A stretch of DNA of 64,000 bases from Paracoccus zhejiangensis (GTDB taxonomy: Bacteria; Pseudomonadota; Alphaproteobacteria; Rhodobacterales; Rhodobacteraceae), in NCBI RefSeq assembly GCF_002847445.1, contig NZ_CP025430.1:2956001-3020000 (forward strand). Direction: 5' to 3'. The translations under genes and the position numbers were made by a program. The notes beneath the pieces are model-generated. The model did no database searches. It was given only the letters and a program-made list of their open reading frames with translations, and had not been told where the DNA came from. Shown piece by piece: positions 29,673-41,579 of this stretch (its first letter is position 1; each line of letters opens with the position of its first letter).

Positions 29673-32213
29673 ATGCCCTATGATCCCGCCCAAAGCGAAG
29701 CGCGCTGGCAGCAAGCCTGGGCCGAGGCCGGCACCTTCACCGCCACCCGCGACGAGCGGCCGAAATACTACGTGCTCGAGATGTTCCCCTATCCGTCGGG
29801 GCGCATCCATATGGGGCATGTGCGCAATTACACGATGGGCGACGTGGTGGCGCGGTTCAAACGCGCGCAAGGATTCAGCGTGCTGCACCCGATGGGCTGG
29901 GATGCCTTCGGCATGCCGGCCGAGAATGCGGCGATGGAGCAGGGCGGCCATCCGCGCGACTGGACCTATGCCAATATCGCCACCATGCGCGACCAATTGC
30001 GCCCGCTTGGCCTGTCGATCGACTGGAGCCGCGAATTTGCCACCTGCGACGACGATTACGTCGCCCAGCAGCAGGCATTGTTCCTGGATTTCCTCGAGGC
30101 CGGGTTGATCACCCGCAAATCGGCGCAGGTGAACTGGGACCCGGTCGACATGACCGTCCTGGCGAACGAGCAGGTGATCGACGGCAAGGGCTGGCGCTCG
30201 GGCGCCGCGGTCGAGCGCAAGGAACTGACCCAGTGGTTCTTCCGCATCTCGGATTATTCCGACGAACTGTTGTCGGCGCTGGATGGCTTGACCGGCTGGC
30301 CCGACAAGGTGCGGCTGATGCAGGCCAACTGGATCGGCAAGTCGCGCGGGCTGCAATTCGGCTTTGCCACCGTCGATGCGCCCTCGGGCTTCGAGCGGAT
30401 CGAGGTCTATACCACCCGTCCAGACACGCTGATGGGGGCCTCGTTCCTCGCGCTGTCGCCGGATCATCCGCTGGTGAAACTGCTGGCCGAGACCCGGCCC
30501 GAAGTTGCGGCCTTCGTCGAGGAATGCCGCCGCATCGGCACCACCGAAGAGGCGATCGAGACCGCGCCGAAGTTGGGCTTTGACACCGGGCTGACCGTGC
30601 GGCACCCGCTGGACCCGAACTGGCATCTGCCGATCTGGGTCGCCAATTTCGTGCTGATGGATTACGGCACCGGCGCCATCTTCGGCTCGCCGGCACATGA
30701 CGAGCGCGACCATGAATTCGCCACGAAATACGGCCTGCCGATCCGCGCCACCTTTGGCGAGCGCGGCATGGATCTGGCTGAGGCCGATGCGCTGGTGGCC
30801 AAGGTGGCCTATGTGCCGCTGAAATCTGAGACCGTCACCTTTGTCCGCGGCTTTGCCGGCGAGAGCGACCAGACCGGCGAGGCGGCGGTGGATGCGGCCA
30901 TCGCCCATGCCGAGGCGCAGGGCTATGGCGAGGGCGTGACCAAGTTCCGCCTGCGCGACTGGGGCATCTCGCGCCAGCGTTATTGGGGTTGTCCGATCCC
31001 TGTCGTGCATTGCAGTCAATGCGGCACCGTGCCCGAGGCCAAGAAGAACCTGCCGGTGCTGCTGCCGCAGGATGTCAGCTTCGACGTGCCGGGCAACCCG
31101 CTGGACCGCCATCCAAGCTGGCGCCAGACCAACTGCCCGGTCTGCGGTGGCGCGGCCCTGCGCGAAACCGATACGATGGACACCTTTGTCGATTCGTCCT
31201 GGTATTACGCCCGCTTCACCGCGCCCCATGCCGACACGCCGACAGTGCGCGCCGATGCCGATTACTGGATGAATGTCGACCAGTATATCGGCGGCATCGA
31301 GCACGCGATCCTGCATCTCCTCTATTCCCGCTTCTTCGCCCGCGCGATGGTGAAGACCGGGCATCTACCGGAAACCGCCAGCGAGCCCTTCGATGCGCTG
31401 TTCACGCAGGGCATGGTGACGCATGAGATCTACATGACCCGCGACGAGCGGGGCCGGCCGGTCTATCACCTGCCCGAGGATGTGGTGGACGGCAAGCTGG
31501 CCGACGGCACGCCGGTCGAGATCATCCCCTCGGCCAAGATGTCGAAGTCCAAGAAGAACGTGGTCGATCCGGTGAACATCGTCGCCAGCTTTGGCGCCGA
31601 CACGGCGCGCTGGTTCATGCTGTCGGACAGCCCGCCCGAGCGGGACGTGGAATGGACCGCCGCCGGGGCCGAGGCCGCGAACAAGTTCCTCGCCCGGGTC
31701 TGGCGTCTGGCCGACGAGGCGCCGGTGGAGGGTGGCGACGATCCCGATCTGACCCGCGCCGCGCATCGCGCCATTGCCGATGTCACCAGGGCGATCGAGG
31801 GCTTTGCCTTCAACAAGGCGGTGGCGAAGCTTTATGAGCTGGCCAATGCCATTGGCAAGTCGAAGGCCGGGGGGGACAGCCGCCGTGCCGTCCTGCGCAC
31901 CATGGCGCAGCTGATGGCTCCGATGGTGCCGCATCTGGCCGAGGATGTCTGGGCGATGGCCGGCGGTCAGGGCATGGCGGTCGATGCGCCCTGGCCCGTT
32001 GCCGATCCGGCGATGCTGGTCGATGACACCGTTACGCTGCCGATCCAGATCAACGGCAAGCGCCGGGCCGAGATCTCGGTGCCGAAGGATATGGCGAAGG
32101 ACGAGATCGAAGCGCTGGTCATGGCCGATGAAACCGTGCAACGTTTCCTCGAAGGGGCGGCGCCGAAGAAGCTGATCGTGGTGCCGGGTCGGATCGTCAA
32201 TGTGGTTGCCTAG
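29673..32213 (+). CDS. leuS: Leucyl-tRNA synthetase
   Basis: Charges tRNA-Leu with leucine. The 846-residue class I enzyme has the HIGH element as [15 protein letters not shown] (residues 35-49), the CP1 editing domain with [11 protein letters not shown] and [20 protein letters not shown], the zinc knuckles (HCSQCG, CPVCGG), the KMSKS loop [13 protein letters not shown], and the anticodon domain. GAGG-like bases (gcccgaggtgtcccatg) precede the ATG. It heads a unit leuS-lptE-holA-flavoprotein with overlapping ends. Confidence 0.98.
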   Translation: MPYDPAQSEARWQQAWAEAGTFTATRDERPKYYVLEMFPYPSGRIHMGHVRNYTMGDVVARFKRAQGFSVLHPMGWDAFGMPAENAAMEQGGHPRDWTYANIATMRDQLRPLGLSIDWSREFATCDDDYVAQQQALFLDFLEAGLITRKSAQVNWDPVDMTVLANEQVIDGKGWRSGAAVERKELTQWFFRISDYSDELLSALDGLTGWPDKVRLMQANWIGKSRGLQFGFATVDAPSGFERIEVYTTRPDTLMGASFLALSPDHPLVKLLAETRPEVAAFVEECRRIGTTEEAIETAPKLGFDTGLTVRHPLDPNWHLPIWVANFVLMDYGTGAIFGSPAHDERDHEFATKYGLPIRATFGERGMDLAEADALVAKVAYVPLKSETVTFVRGFAGESDQTGEAAVDAAIAHAEAQGYGEGVTKFRLRDWGISRQRYWGCPIPVVHCSQCGTVPEAKKNLPVLLPQDVSFDVPGNPLDRHPSWRQTNCPVCGGAALRETDTMDTFVDSSWYYARFTAPHADTPTVRADADYWMNVDQYIGGIEHAILHLLYSRFFARAMVKTGHLPETASEPFDALFTQGMVTHEIYMTRDERGRPVYHLPEDVVDGKLADGTPVEIIPSAKMSKSKKNVVDPVNIVASFGADTARWFMLSDSPPERDVEWTAAGAEAANKFLARVWRLADEAPVEGGDDPDLTRAAHRAIADVTRAIEGFAFNKAVAKLYELANAIGKSKAGGDSRRAVLRTMAQLMAPMVPHLAEDVWAMAGGQGMAVDAPWPVADPAMLVDDTVTLPIQINGKRRAEISVPKDMAKDEIEALVMADETVQRFLEGAAPKKLIVVPGRIVNVVA

Positions 32214-32697
32214 CGTTCTTTCTGTGTCGACCATGCCGCGCCGGGCGCTGCTGGCGGGTTTGCTGGCGCTGTCGGCCTGCGGATTGCAGCCGGTCTATGG
32301 GCCTGGCGGTGCGGCGACGAAATTGTTCGGTCAGGTCTCGCCGGCTGATCCCGACACGCCCGACGAGTTCCTGTTCAACCGCCGTATCGCCGAGCGGCTG
32401 GGTCCGGCGGGCGGGGCCTATGCGCTGGACTATACGCTGCGCATCGGCGTCGTGGCACAGGGGATCACGCCCGACGAGATCACCACGCGCTATTCGCTGA
32501 ACGGCAGCGCCGATTTCCGGCTGACCGACAGCGCGAGCGGTGCGGTCGTGACCGAGGGGCAGGTGAGCACCTTCACCTCCTACTCGACCACCGGCACCAC
32601 CGTCGCGACCCTGACCGCCGAATATGACGCGCGCCAGCGGCTGGCGCGGATGCTGGCCGATCAGGTCGTCACGCGGCTGTTGGCTGCGGCCCCATGA
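32200..32697 (+). CDS. lptE: LPS-assembly lipoprotein LptE
   Basis: LptE plugs the LptD barrel that inserts lipopolysaccharide in the outer membrane. The 165-residue protein has a signal peptide ending in the lipobox LSAC, then [10 protein letters not shown], a hallmark at the mature N-terminus. [11 protein letters not shown] and [21 protein letters not shown] are its central strands. GTG at 32200 overlaps leuS by 14 bp; ATG at 32233 is the alternative start and would give a shorter signal peptide. The stop overlaps holA by 4 bp, an order conserved widely. Confidence 0.9.
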   Translation: MWLPSVLSVSTMPRRALLAGLLALSACGLQPVYGPGGAATKLFGQVSPADPDTPDEFLFNRRIAERLGPAGGAYALDYTLRIGVVAQGITPDEITTRYSLNGSADFRLTDSASGAVVTEGQVSTFTSYSTTGTTVATLTAEYDARQRLARMLADQVVTRLLAAAP

Positions 32698-33722
32698 TCC
32701 TGAAGGGCGGCGAGATCGCCCGCTATCTGGCGCGGCCCGATCCGTCGCGCCCGGCGCTGCTGATCTATGGTCAGGATCCGATGCGGGTCTCGATGAAGCG
32801 GGTCGAGGCGGTGGCCGCGCTGGCTGGACCGGATGCCGAGACGGACATGCGCCTGACCCGGATGGCCGGCGGCGATCTGCGCAAGGATCCGGCGCAGCTT
32901 CTGGATGCGATCAAGGAGGTCGGCTTCTTCCCCGGTCAGCGCGTGGTGCTGGTCGAGGACACGCCCGACAGCGCGGCGCCGGCCATCGGCACGGCCATTG
33001 GCGACTGGCAGGCGGGCGATGCCGCCATCGTGGTGACGGCCGGGGCGCTGGCGAAATCCTCGGCTTTGCGAAAACTGTTCGAGGGCCACAAGGCCGCCGT
33101 GACTGCGCCGATCTATGACGACCCGCCGGGCGAGGAGGAAATCGCCCGCTGGCTGGCCGATGCCGGGCTGCGCGAGGTGCCGCGCGATGCGATGGCCGAC
33201 CTGCTGGTGCTGGCCCGCGCGCTCGATCCGGGCGATCTGCGCCAGACCATCGAGAAGATCGGGCTCTACAAGCATGGCGACCCCGCGCCGCTGACGCCCG
33301 CCGAGATCGCGCTGATGGCGCCGGCCAGCATCGAGGCCGATCTGGATGATCTGATCCATGCCGTGGCCGAGGGCAAACCCGCCGAGTTCGGTGCGCTGAT
33401 GCGGCGGATCGAGGGGCAGGGCACCTCGCCGGTGACGCTGTGCATTTCCGCCCTGCGCCATTTCCGTGCCCTGCACGCCGCCGCCGCCGATCCCGGCGGG
33501 CCGGTTGCCGGGTTGATGCGCCAGCGGCCGCCGGTCTTCGGCCCGCGCCGCGACCGCATGGCGCGGCAGGCGCAGACCTGGGGGATGCGGCCGCTGGAAG
33601 AGGCGGTGCATCACCTGCTGGAGACCGACCTGACGCTGCGCTCGTCAAGCAGGGCGCCGCAGATGCCGCTGATCGAGCGGGCGCTGATCCGGCTCGCCAT
33701 GATGCCGCGGGGCCGGCGGTGA
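32694..33722 (+). CDS. holA: DNA polymerase III subunit delta
   Basis: The delta subunit opens the sliding clamp within the clamp loader. The 342-residue protein begins [32 protein letters not shown], the N-terminal AAA-like domain, followed by the FFPGQRVVLVEDTPD segment and the C-terminal collar domain with VHHLLETDLTLRSS near the end. Position between lptE and a flavoprotein, with 4-bp overlaps on both sides, supports the call and coupled translation. Confidence 0.95.
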   Translation: MILKGGEIARYLARPDPSRPALLIYGQDPMRVSMKRVEAVAALAGPDAETDMRLTRMAGGDLRKDPAQLLDAIKEVGFFPGQRVVLVEDTPDSAAPAIGTAIGDWQAGDAAIVVTAGALAKSSALRKLFEGHKAAVTAPIYDDPPGEEEIARWLADAGLREVPRDAMADLLVLARALDPGDLRQTIEKIGLYKHGDPAPLTPAEIALMAPASIEADLDDLIHAVAEGKPAEFGALMRRIEGQGTSPVTLCISALRHFRALHAAAADPGGPVAGLMRQRPPVFGPRRDRMARQAQTWGMRPLEEAVHHLLETDLTLRSSSRAPQMPLIERALIRLAMMPRGRR

Positions 33723-34918
33723 GCGAGGCGGTCGACGCGCTGGTGATCGGCGCGGGACCGGCAGGGCTGATGGCGGCGGAAGAACTGGCCGCGCCGGGAC
33801 GGCGGGTCGTGGTTGCCGAGGCGATGCCGACTGCGGCGCGCAAATTCCTGATGGCGGGAAAGTCGGGGCTGAACCTGACCAAGGACGAGCCTGTCGCGGA
33901 TTTTGCGGCACGGATCACCGGGGGCTGCCTGCCCCCGGACCCCCGGGGATATTTGAGCCAAGATGAAAGCCAGTTCGGGCCTGAAGAGGTGATTAAATGG
34001 GCGCGTGGTTTGGGAATCGAGCTGTTCACCGGTTCGACCGGGCGCGTCTTTCCCAAGGGTATGAAGGCCTCGCCGCTGCTGCGCGCCTGGCTGGCGCGGC
34101 TGGTGGCTGGCGGAGTCGAGGTCAGGACGCGCTGGCGCTGGACCGGCTTCGAGGATGGTTTCCGGTTCGCGACGCCTGACGGGCCGCGAGTGATCCGGCC
34201 CAAGGTCACAGTGCTGGCGCTTGGCGGGGCCAGCTGGCCGAGGCTTGGGTCGGATGCGGCATGGGTGCCGTGGCTGCGGGCTGCGGGCGTCGAGGTTTCG
34301 GAGTTCCAGCCAGCGAATATGGGCTTTCGGGTCGACTGGTCCGCACCGATGCAGCGCCATCTGGGCGCGGCGGTGAAGGGCGTGGCGATCCGGGCCGGCG
34401 ATGCGGTCAGTCGCGGCGAATGGGTGATCGGGCGGCAGGGGATCGAGGGCGGCGGGGTCTACGAGATCGCGGCGGCGCTGCGTGACGGCGCACCGGGCGA
34501 GGTCGATCTGGCGCCGGACCTGTCGGAAGATGCCTTGGCGGGGCGGCTCGCGAAACCGCGCGGCAAGCTGTCGCTGGGGAACTGGCTGCGGCGCGCCCTG
34601 GGTGATCCGGTCAAGGTCGCTCTGCTGATGGAATGGGGGCGACCCTTGCCGGATGATCCACTGGCGCTGGCGCGGCTCGCGAAAGCCCTGCCGCTGCGCC
34701 ATGCCGGCCCGATGGGGCTTGAGCGGGCGATCTCCTCGGCGGGCGGCATTCGGGGCGATGCGCTGGACGGGGAGCTGCAGCTCAAGGCGCTGCCCGGCGT
34801 CTTCGCGGCGGGCGAGATGCTGGACTGGGAGGCGCCGACAGGGGGCTACCTGCTGACCACCTGCCTTGCCACCGGGCGCCGGGCCGGTCAGGCGGCGGCG
34901 CGGTTGCTGGATCGTTGA
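33719..34918 (+). CDS. BaiN/YhiN-type NAD(P)/FAD-dependent flavoprotein with an embedded repeat
   Basis: A 399-residue flavoprotein of the HI0933/YhiN group. The FAD loop is VIGAGPAGLMAAEEL at residues 8-22, followed by ARKFLMAGKSGLNLTKDEP, FTGSTGRVFPKGMKASPLLRAWL, ALGGASWP and the C-terminal GEMLDWEAPTGGYLLTTCLATGR. GTG at 33719 overlaps the holA stop; the longer frame inside holA is rejected. Around residues 67-84 the chain reads GGCLPPDPRGYLSQDES, which is the translation of a GC-rich palindromic repeat and breaks the family alignment between DFAAR and FGPEEV. The activity is unknown. Confidence 0.9.
   Translation: MSEAVDALVIGAGPAGLMAAEELAAPGRRVVVAEAMPTAARKFLMAGKSGLNLTKDEPVADFAARITGGCLPPDPRGYLSQDESQFGPEEVIKWARGLGIELFTGSTGRVFPKGMKASPLLRAWLARLVAGGVEVRTRWRWTGFEDGFRFATPDGPRVIRPKVTVLALGGASWPRLGSDAAWVPWLRAAGVEVSEFQPANMGFRVDWSAPMQRHLGAAVKGVAIRAGDAVSRGEWVIGRQGIEGGGVYEIAAALRDGAPGEVDLAPDLSEDALAGRLAKPRGKLSLGNWLRRALGDPVKVALLMEWGRPLPDDPLALARLAKALPLRHAGPMGLERAISSAGGIRGDALDGELQLKALPGVFAAGEMLDWEAPTGGYLLTTCLATGRRAGQAAARLLDR
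33917..33968 (+). repeat. GC-rich palindromic repeat, copy 2, inside a coding sequence
   Basis: CCGGGGGC (33918-33925) pairs with GCCCCCGG (33931-33938), then accCCCGGGG and the tail gatatttgagccaagatgaaa. The same hairpin-plus-tail layout recurs at 3584, 58218 and (rearranged) 39035. Here the flavoprotein reading frame passes through without a stop. Confidence 0.75.
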
Positions 34919-34993
34919 GCGGCGCAAGAATCCCTTTGGCGGCGCGAGGAGGTCATGTCAGGCTTTACCTCGACCCAGCCAGAGGAGGTCCCC

Positions 34994-35809
34994 ATGTGCA
35001 ATGCCTGCGTGATCGAAAATGTGAAGCAATCCATGATGAGCCGCCGCCAGCTGTTCAGCGGCGCGGCGGCAACCGGGGCGGCGGCCATCGCTGCCGGTGC
35101 CCTTGCTGCCCGGCCCGCATTGGCGCAAGCGAGCGGCAAGGTGGTCGATCTGACCCATGTGCTCGATGAGAATTTCCCCACCTTCGACGGGGTGCCGGGC
35201 ATCGCCTATGAGGAGGCGGTGAATTTCGACAGCTCCGGCTATCAGCTGTGGAAACTGACCATCTTCGAGCATTCCGGCACCCATATCGACGCGCCGCTGC
35301 ATTTCTCGAAGGATGGCACCTCGGTCGCCGAACTGGCACCAGAGACGCTGATCTGCCCGCTTTGCGTCATCGACATCAGCGCCAAGGCCGCCGAGGACGC
35401 CAATGCCATGGTCGAGGCGGCGGATGTCGAGGCCTGGATCGCCGCCCATGGCGAGATCCCGGAGGGGGCCTGCGTGGCGATGCATTCGGGCTGGGCGGCC
35501 AAGGTCGGCACGCCGGAGTTCCGCAACACGCCCGACGGCAGCTTTGCCTTTCCGGGATTCGGGAAATCCGCGACCGATCTGCTGGCCGGGATGAATGTCG
35601 CGGCAATCGGGGTCGATTCCCTGTCGCTCGATCCCGGCAATTCGGCCGATTTCGCGGTGCATAACTCGTGGCTGCCGGGCGGGCGCTATGGCATCGAGAA
35701 CCTCGCCAACCTGGACCAGATGCCGGCCACCGGGGCGACGCTGTTCGTGGGCGCGCCCAAGCACGCGCGCGGCACCGGCGGCCCGGCCCGCATTCTGGCG
35801 GTGATCTGA
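34994..35809 (+). CDS. Tat-exported cyclase-family (kynurenine formamidase-like) metal hydrolase
   Basis: A 271-residue protein. After a short leader with a cysteine pair (MCNACVIENVKQ) comes a twin-arginine signal (SRRQLFSGAAATGAAAIAAG, cleaved after ALA). The mature part is a cyclase/formamidase fold: VVDLTHVLDENFPTFDG, the metal motif HSGTHIDAPLHF, then MHSGWAAK and VHNSWLPGGRYGIENLANL. GAGGAGG with good spacing decides the ATG at 34994 over 34955. Its stop overlaps the next gene. It probably hydrolyses a cyclic or formylated substrate in the periplasm; the substrate is unknown. Confidence 0.85.
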   Translation: MCNACVIENVKQSMMSRRQLFSGAAATGAAAIAAGALAARPALAQASGKVVDLTHVLDENFPTFDGVPGIAYEEAVNFDSSGYQLWKLTIFEHSGTHIDAPLHFSKDGTSVAELAPETLICPLCVIDISAKAAEDANAMVEAADVEAWIAAHGEIPEGACVAMHSGWAAKVGTPEFRNTPDGSFAFPGFGKSATDLLAGMNVAAIGVDSLSLDPGNSADFAVHNSWLPGGRYGIENLANLDQMPATGATLFVGAPKHARGTGGPARILAVI

Positions 35810-36210
35810 TGGCGACGGTTGCGCTGCTGTCGGACGAGGCCGCACCGGCGGAAAGCCGGGCGGTCTTCGAGGCGATCCGCACGGCGCGGCAGACCGACTA
35901 TGTCAACAACTTCTGGCGCGCGCTGGCCCATGATCCGGCGCTGCTCAGGGTGACATGGGAGCGGGCGTCAGAGGTCATGGCGCCCGGCGCGCTGGACCCG
36001 CTGGTGAAGGAACTGGTCTACCTGGCGGTTTCGACTGCCAATGGCTGTGCCTATTGCGTCCACTCCCATACCGCCGCCGCCCGCGCCAAGGGGATGACGC
36101 CCGAGCAGCATGGCGAATTGCTGGCGGTCATCGCCATGGCCAGCCAGACCAATGCGCTGGCCACCGCGCTTGGCGTGCCGGTGGATGAGCGGTTTCAGGA
36201 GGGGCCGTAG
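35809..36210 (+). CDS. AhpD-like carboxymuconolactone decarboxylase-family protein
   Basis: A 133-residue all-helical protein of the AhpD/CMD family. The redox motif is C80-x2-C83-x3-H87 in GCAYCVHSHTAAA, with the usual preceding KELVYLAVS and following EQHGELLAVIAMASQTN. It may act as a disulfide-active peroxidase helper. The ATG shares a base with the stop of the exported cyclase gene, so the two are coupled, although this protein has no export signal. It ends 3 bp from the convergent GST gene. Confidence 0.88.
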   Translation: MATVALLSDEAAPAESRAVFEAIRTARQTDYVNNFWRALAHDPALLRVTWERASEVMAPGALDPLVKELVYLAVSTANGCAYCVHSHTAAARAKGMTPEQHGELLAVIAMASQTNALATALGVPVDERFQEGP

Positions 36211-36213
36211 ACC

Positions 36214-36801
36214 CTATCTCGCCGCCGCCCGTTGGAAGGCCGGGCGGGCGCGCATCCGGTCGAGATAGTCCGACAGCCGCGCCTCGACGATGGGGAACTT
36301 GGCCGCCAGCGCCCAGGTGAGGCAATGGCTCAGGATGATGTCGGGCACGGTCATCCGCTCGCCCAGCAGGAACTCGCCCTCGGCCATGCGGTGATTCAGG
36401 GTCTTCTGGCTGCGCTCGAATTCCCAACGCAGGGTGTTCTTGATCCCCGACATGCGCAGTTCCTCGGGCAGGATGAAGCTGTGCCGGGCTGCAGTCCACA
36501 GCGCCGCGTCGAATTCATCGAGAATGAACTGGGTCAGGCTGTCCTGCCGCGCCCGCTCGATCGAGCCGGCATCATAGGTCAGGGCGCCGTGATGGTCGGC
36601 CAGAAAGGTCAGGATCGCGGTCGAATCGGTGATCGGCGTGCCGTCGGCCACCAGGATCGGCACCTTGCCCGCCGGGTTGAACTCGACCACGTCATCGCTG
36701 CGCGGATTGGCCGGGACATGCTGATAGGGCAGGCCAAGTTCTTCCAGCATCCACAACACCCGCAGGGTGCGGCTGCCGACGGTGCCGATGACGGTATACA
36801 T
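36214..36801 (-). CDS. Glutathione S-transferase family protein
   Basis: A 195-residue GST. The thioredoxin-like N-terminal domain (MYTVIGTVGSRTLRVLWMLEELGLPY, GKVPILVADGTPITDSTAIL) carries the SRTLRV segment where the catalytic serine of bacterial GSTs lies and the D-S-x-A glutathione-binding turn. The helical C-terminal domain includes LGERMTVPDIILSHCLTWA. GAGGATCAGC before ATG at 36801 gives the start; the longer frame is not supported. The substrate is unknown. Confidence 0.9.
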   Translation of the reverse strand: MYTVIGTVGSRTLRVLWMLEELGLPYQHVPANPRSDDVVEFNPAGKVPILVADGTPITDSTAILTFLADHHGALTYDAGSIERARQDSLTQFILDEFDAALWTAARHSFILPEELRMSGIKNTLRWEFERSQKTLNHRMAEGEFLLGERMTVPDIILSHCLTWALAAKFPIVEARLSDYLDRMRARPAFQRAAAR

Positions 36802-36888
36802 GCTGATCCTCGTGCTGGGGCTGAGGCCCATCAGGCCGCAGCCGGCACGGATCGTCAACCGGCGAAAAGGTGCTGCGCGCGCGGACCC

Positions 36889-37467
36889 TTACTTGCGGCA
36901 GGAGGCCAGTTGCGCACGGTACATGTTGGCGCGCTGGCCGACCTGCCCGGCGACGCGCACCAGCCAGCTTTTGTTCAGGTAGGATTGGCGGGCGAAGCCC
37001 GACCGGCCCTCGTGATAGGCGAGGTATTGCGAGGTAGCGTCCTGTTTCGAGATGCCGAGGATCCGGGTCGAGTTGTGCATGTACCAGCCCATGAAATCGG
37101 TGGCATCGCGGATATCGTCGCGCTGCGCCCGGCGCTTGCCGGTCTCGCGCAGATATTCCTCCCAGGTGCCGTCCAGCGCCTGCGAATAGCCATAGGCGCT
37201 GCTTTGCCGCCCGATCGGGATGACCCCAAGCGCATATTGATGCGGCGTCCGTGCATCGCCGATGAATTTCGATTCCTGATGGATCGCGGCCATCTGCACG
37301 GCCACCGGCACGCCCCATTTCCGCTCGGTCGATTTCATCGCCCGGTAATAGGCCGGCCGCTCGGCCACGATGGCGCAGGCATTGTCGAGATTGCGCGGCG
37401 CCTTGTAATTGCCGCCGCCGCATGACGCGACCAGCCCGACGATCGCCAGTTTCAGAAGCCTGTTCAT
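36889..37467 (-). CDS. Lytic transglycosylase-like lipoprotein
   Basis: A 192-residue envelope protein with a short signal and lipobox VASC (C16). The remaining chain has the SLT lysozyme-like fold, with the probable catalytic E65 in MAAIHQESKFIG, then SSAYGYSQALDGTWEEY (the usual G-Y-x-Q motif) and AYHEGRSGFARQSYLNKSWL. It would cleave glycan strands in peptidoglycan. It stands alone between the GST gene and the glycerol operon. Confidence 0.88.
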   Translation of the reverse strand: MNRLLKLAIVGLVASCGGGNYKAPRNLDNACAIVAERPAYYRAMKSTERKWGVPVAVQMAAIHQESKFIGDARTPHQYALGVIPIGRQSSAYGYSQALDGTWEEYLRETGKRRAQRDDIRDATDFMGWYMHNSTRILGISKQDATSQYLAYHEGRSGFARQSYLNKSWLVRVAGQVGQRANMYRAQLASCRK

Positions 37468-37539
37468 GTCACTCGCCCCGGTTTCTTTGTTTTCTGGCGA
37501 TCATAAGGGAAATCACGCCGGGGTGAAATCACGAATGGC

Positions 37540-39015
<1,476 letters not shown>

Positions 39016-39034
39016 GGTTTCCCTCCCAAGGCGC

Positions 39035-39122
39035 CTGCTTCTTCTTCATCGAAATATCCCCGCCGGAGGCATCCGGAGCGGATATTCGGAGGAAGAAGAA
39101 AGGGGGCAGGCTGCGCCCGCCC
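39035..39122 (-). repeat. Inverted double copy of the palindromic repeat (copy 4), between the binding-protein gene and glpK
   Basis: On the plus strand ttcttcttcatcgaaatatcc begins near 39039, and the inverse tail gatattcggaggaagaagaaa lies at about 39081-39101. The following agggggcaggctgcgcccgccccc (about 39101-39124) is a second stem. The tail matches copies 2 and 3 (gatattt...gatgaagaagaa), so two tails face each other. It lies in the mRNA between a highly needed binding protein and the kinase and may limit glpK expression. Confidence 0.6.
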
Positions 39123-39140
39123 CCGATCCTTGCCAGCGGC

Positions 39141-40853
<1,713 letters not shown>

Positions 40854-40896
40854 TTGGGTTAATCCCTCCCGTTGTGCCGGCCCTTGCCGGCGGTTG

Positions 40897-41295
40897 TCAC
40901 ACCCAGCGGAATACCGCTGCGGCGTAAATCAGCGCGACGGCCAGCCCGCCCCAGACCGGAACCCCCATCACCCCAAGCCAGATGAGGCAGATGAAGGCCG
41001 AACCGAGCAGGCTGATGAACAGCCGGTCGCCGCGCGTAGTCATGATCCCGAGGACGCCCTTGCGCGGCGTTTCGGGGAAGCGGATGGCGAGCCAGGTGAA
41101 GAGGATCAACAGGCCCGCGATGATGGTGAAGAAGAGGGCGGTCGGAAAGGTCCATGCCATCCAGCCGCCGGGGTCGAGGCTGCCGAACCAGTCTTTCACA
41201 TCGTCCTCCATCGGGACGAGCGTGGTCAGCCAGAAGAGGAAGCCGAGCCAGACGAGGCCCGCGAGGGCGAAGCCGGTGGAGACGGATTTACGCAT
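40897..41295 (-). CDS. DUF2160-like small membrane protein of the glycerol transport operon
   Basis: A 132-residue inner-membrane protein with about four hydrophobic helices (FALAGLVWLGFLFWLTTLV, WTFPTALFFTIIAGLLILF, LFISLLGSAFICLIWLGV, VWGGLAVALIYAAAV). The connecting FPETPRKGVLGIMTTRGDRLFI loop is characteristic of the DUF2160 family, which I know mainly from glycerol-type ABC operons. It is likely an accessory subunit of the importer. It lies between the 78-residue protein and the binding protein; no enzymatic motif is visible. Confidence 0.8.
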   Translation of the reverse strand: MRKSVSTGFALAGLVWLGFLFWLTTLVPMEDDVKDWFGSLDPGGWMAWTFPTALFFTIIAGLLILFTWLAIRFPETPRKGVLGIMTTRGDRLFISLLGSAFICLIWLGVMGVPVWGGLAVALIYAAAVFRWV

Positions 41296-41342
41296 GACGA
41301 CCTCGGGACATGATCAGGGCGAAGAAGGTGCAGGGCGTCATC

Positions 41343-41579
41343 TCAGAAATCCCCGGGTTCATAGGTTTCGATCAACTCGCCCCACTGATCTTCCGGGGCA
41401 TGGGGATTGCGCTTGTAGAGCTCGATCAGCGCGTAATCCCCCTGCGGCGCGATGCGGTCGATCTCGGCCTCCGCATCGGCATATTCGGTCGCGCCGGTGG
41501 CGCTGATCAGCTTGCGTCCCTCACCATAGACGAAGATGGCGAAAACGGCGTTCTCCTGATTGGGATCGAGAAGCGGCAT
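41343..41579 (-). CDS. Small acidic protein of the glycerol operon, unknown function
   Basis: A 78-residue soluble, acidic protein (MPLLDPNQENAVFAIFVYGEGRK at the start, YEPGDF at the end). I do not recognise a characterised family. Its start codon shares a base with the stop of the upstream permease (TGATG), which makes it a real coupled gene rather than a chance frame. Having no signal peptide it should stay in the cytoplasm, next to the ATPases. Confidence 0.7.
   Translation of the reverse strand: MPLLDPNQENAVFAIFVYGEGRKLISATGATEYADAEAEIDRIAPQGDYALIELYKRNPHAPEDQWGELIETYEPGDF

Noticed and set aside
33440..33718. N-terminal extension of the flavoprotein frame into holA
   Set aside because: The overlapping part is the other frame of holA; GTG at 33719 gives the expected FAD-loop start.
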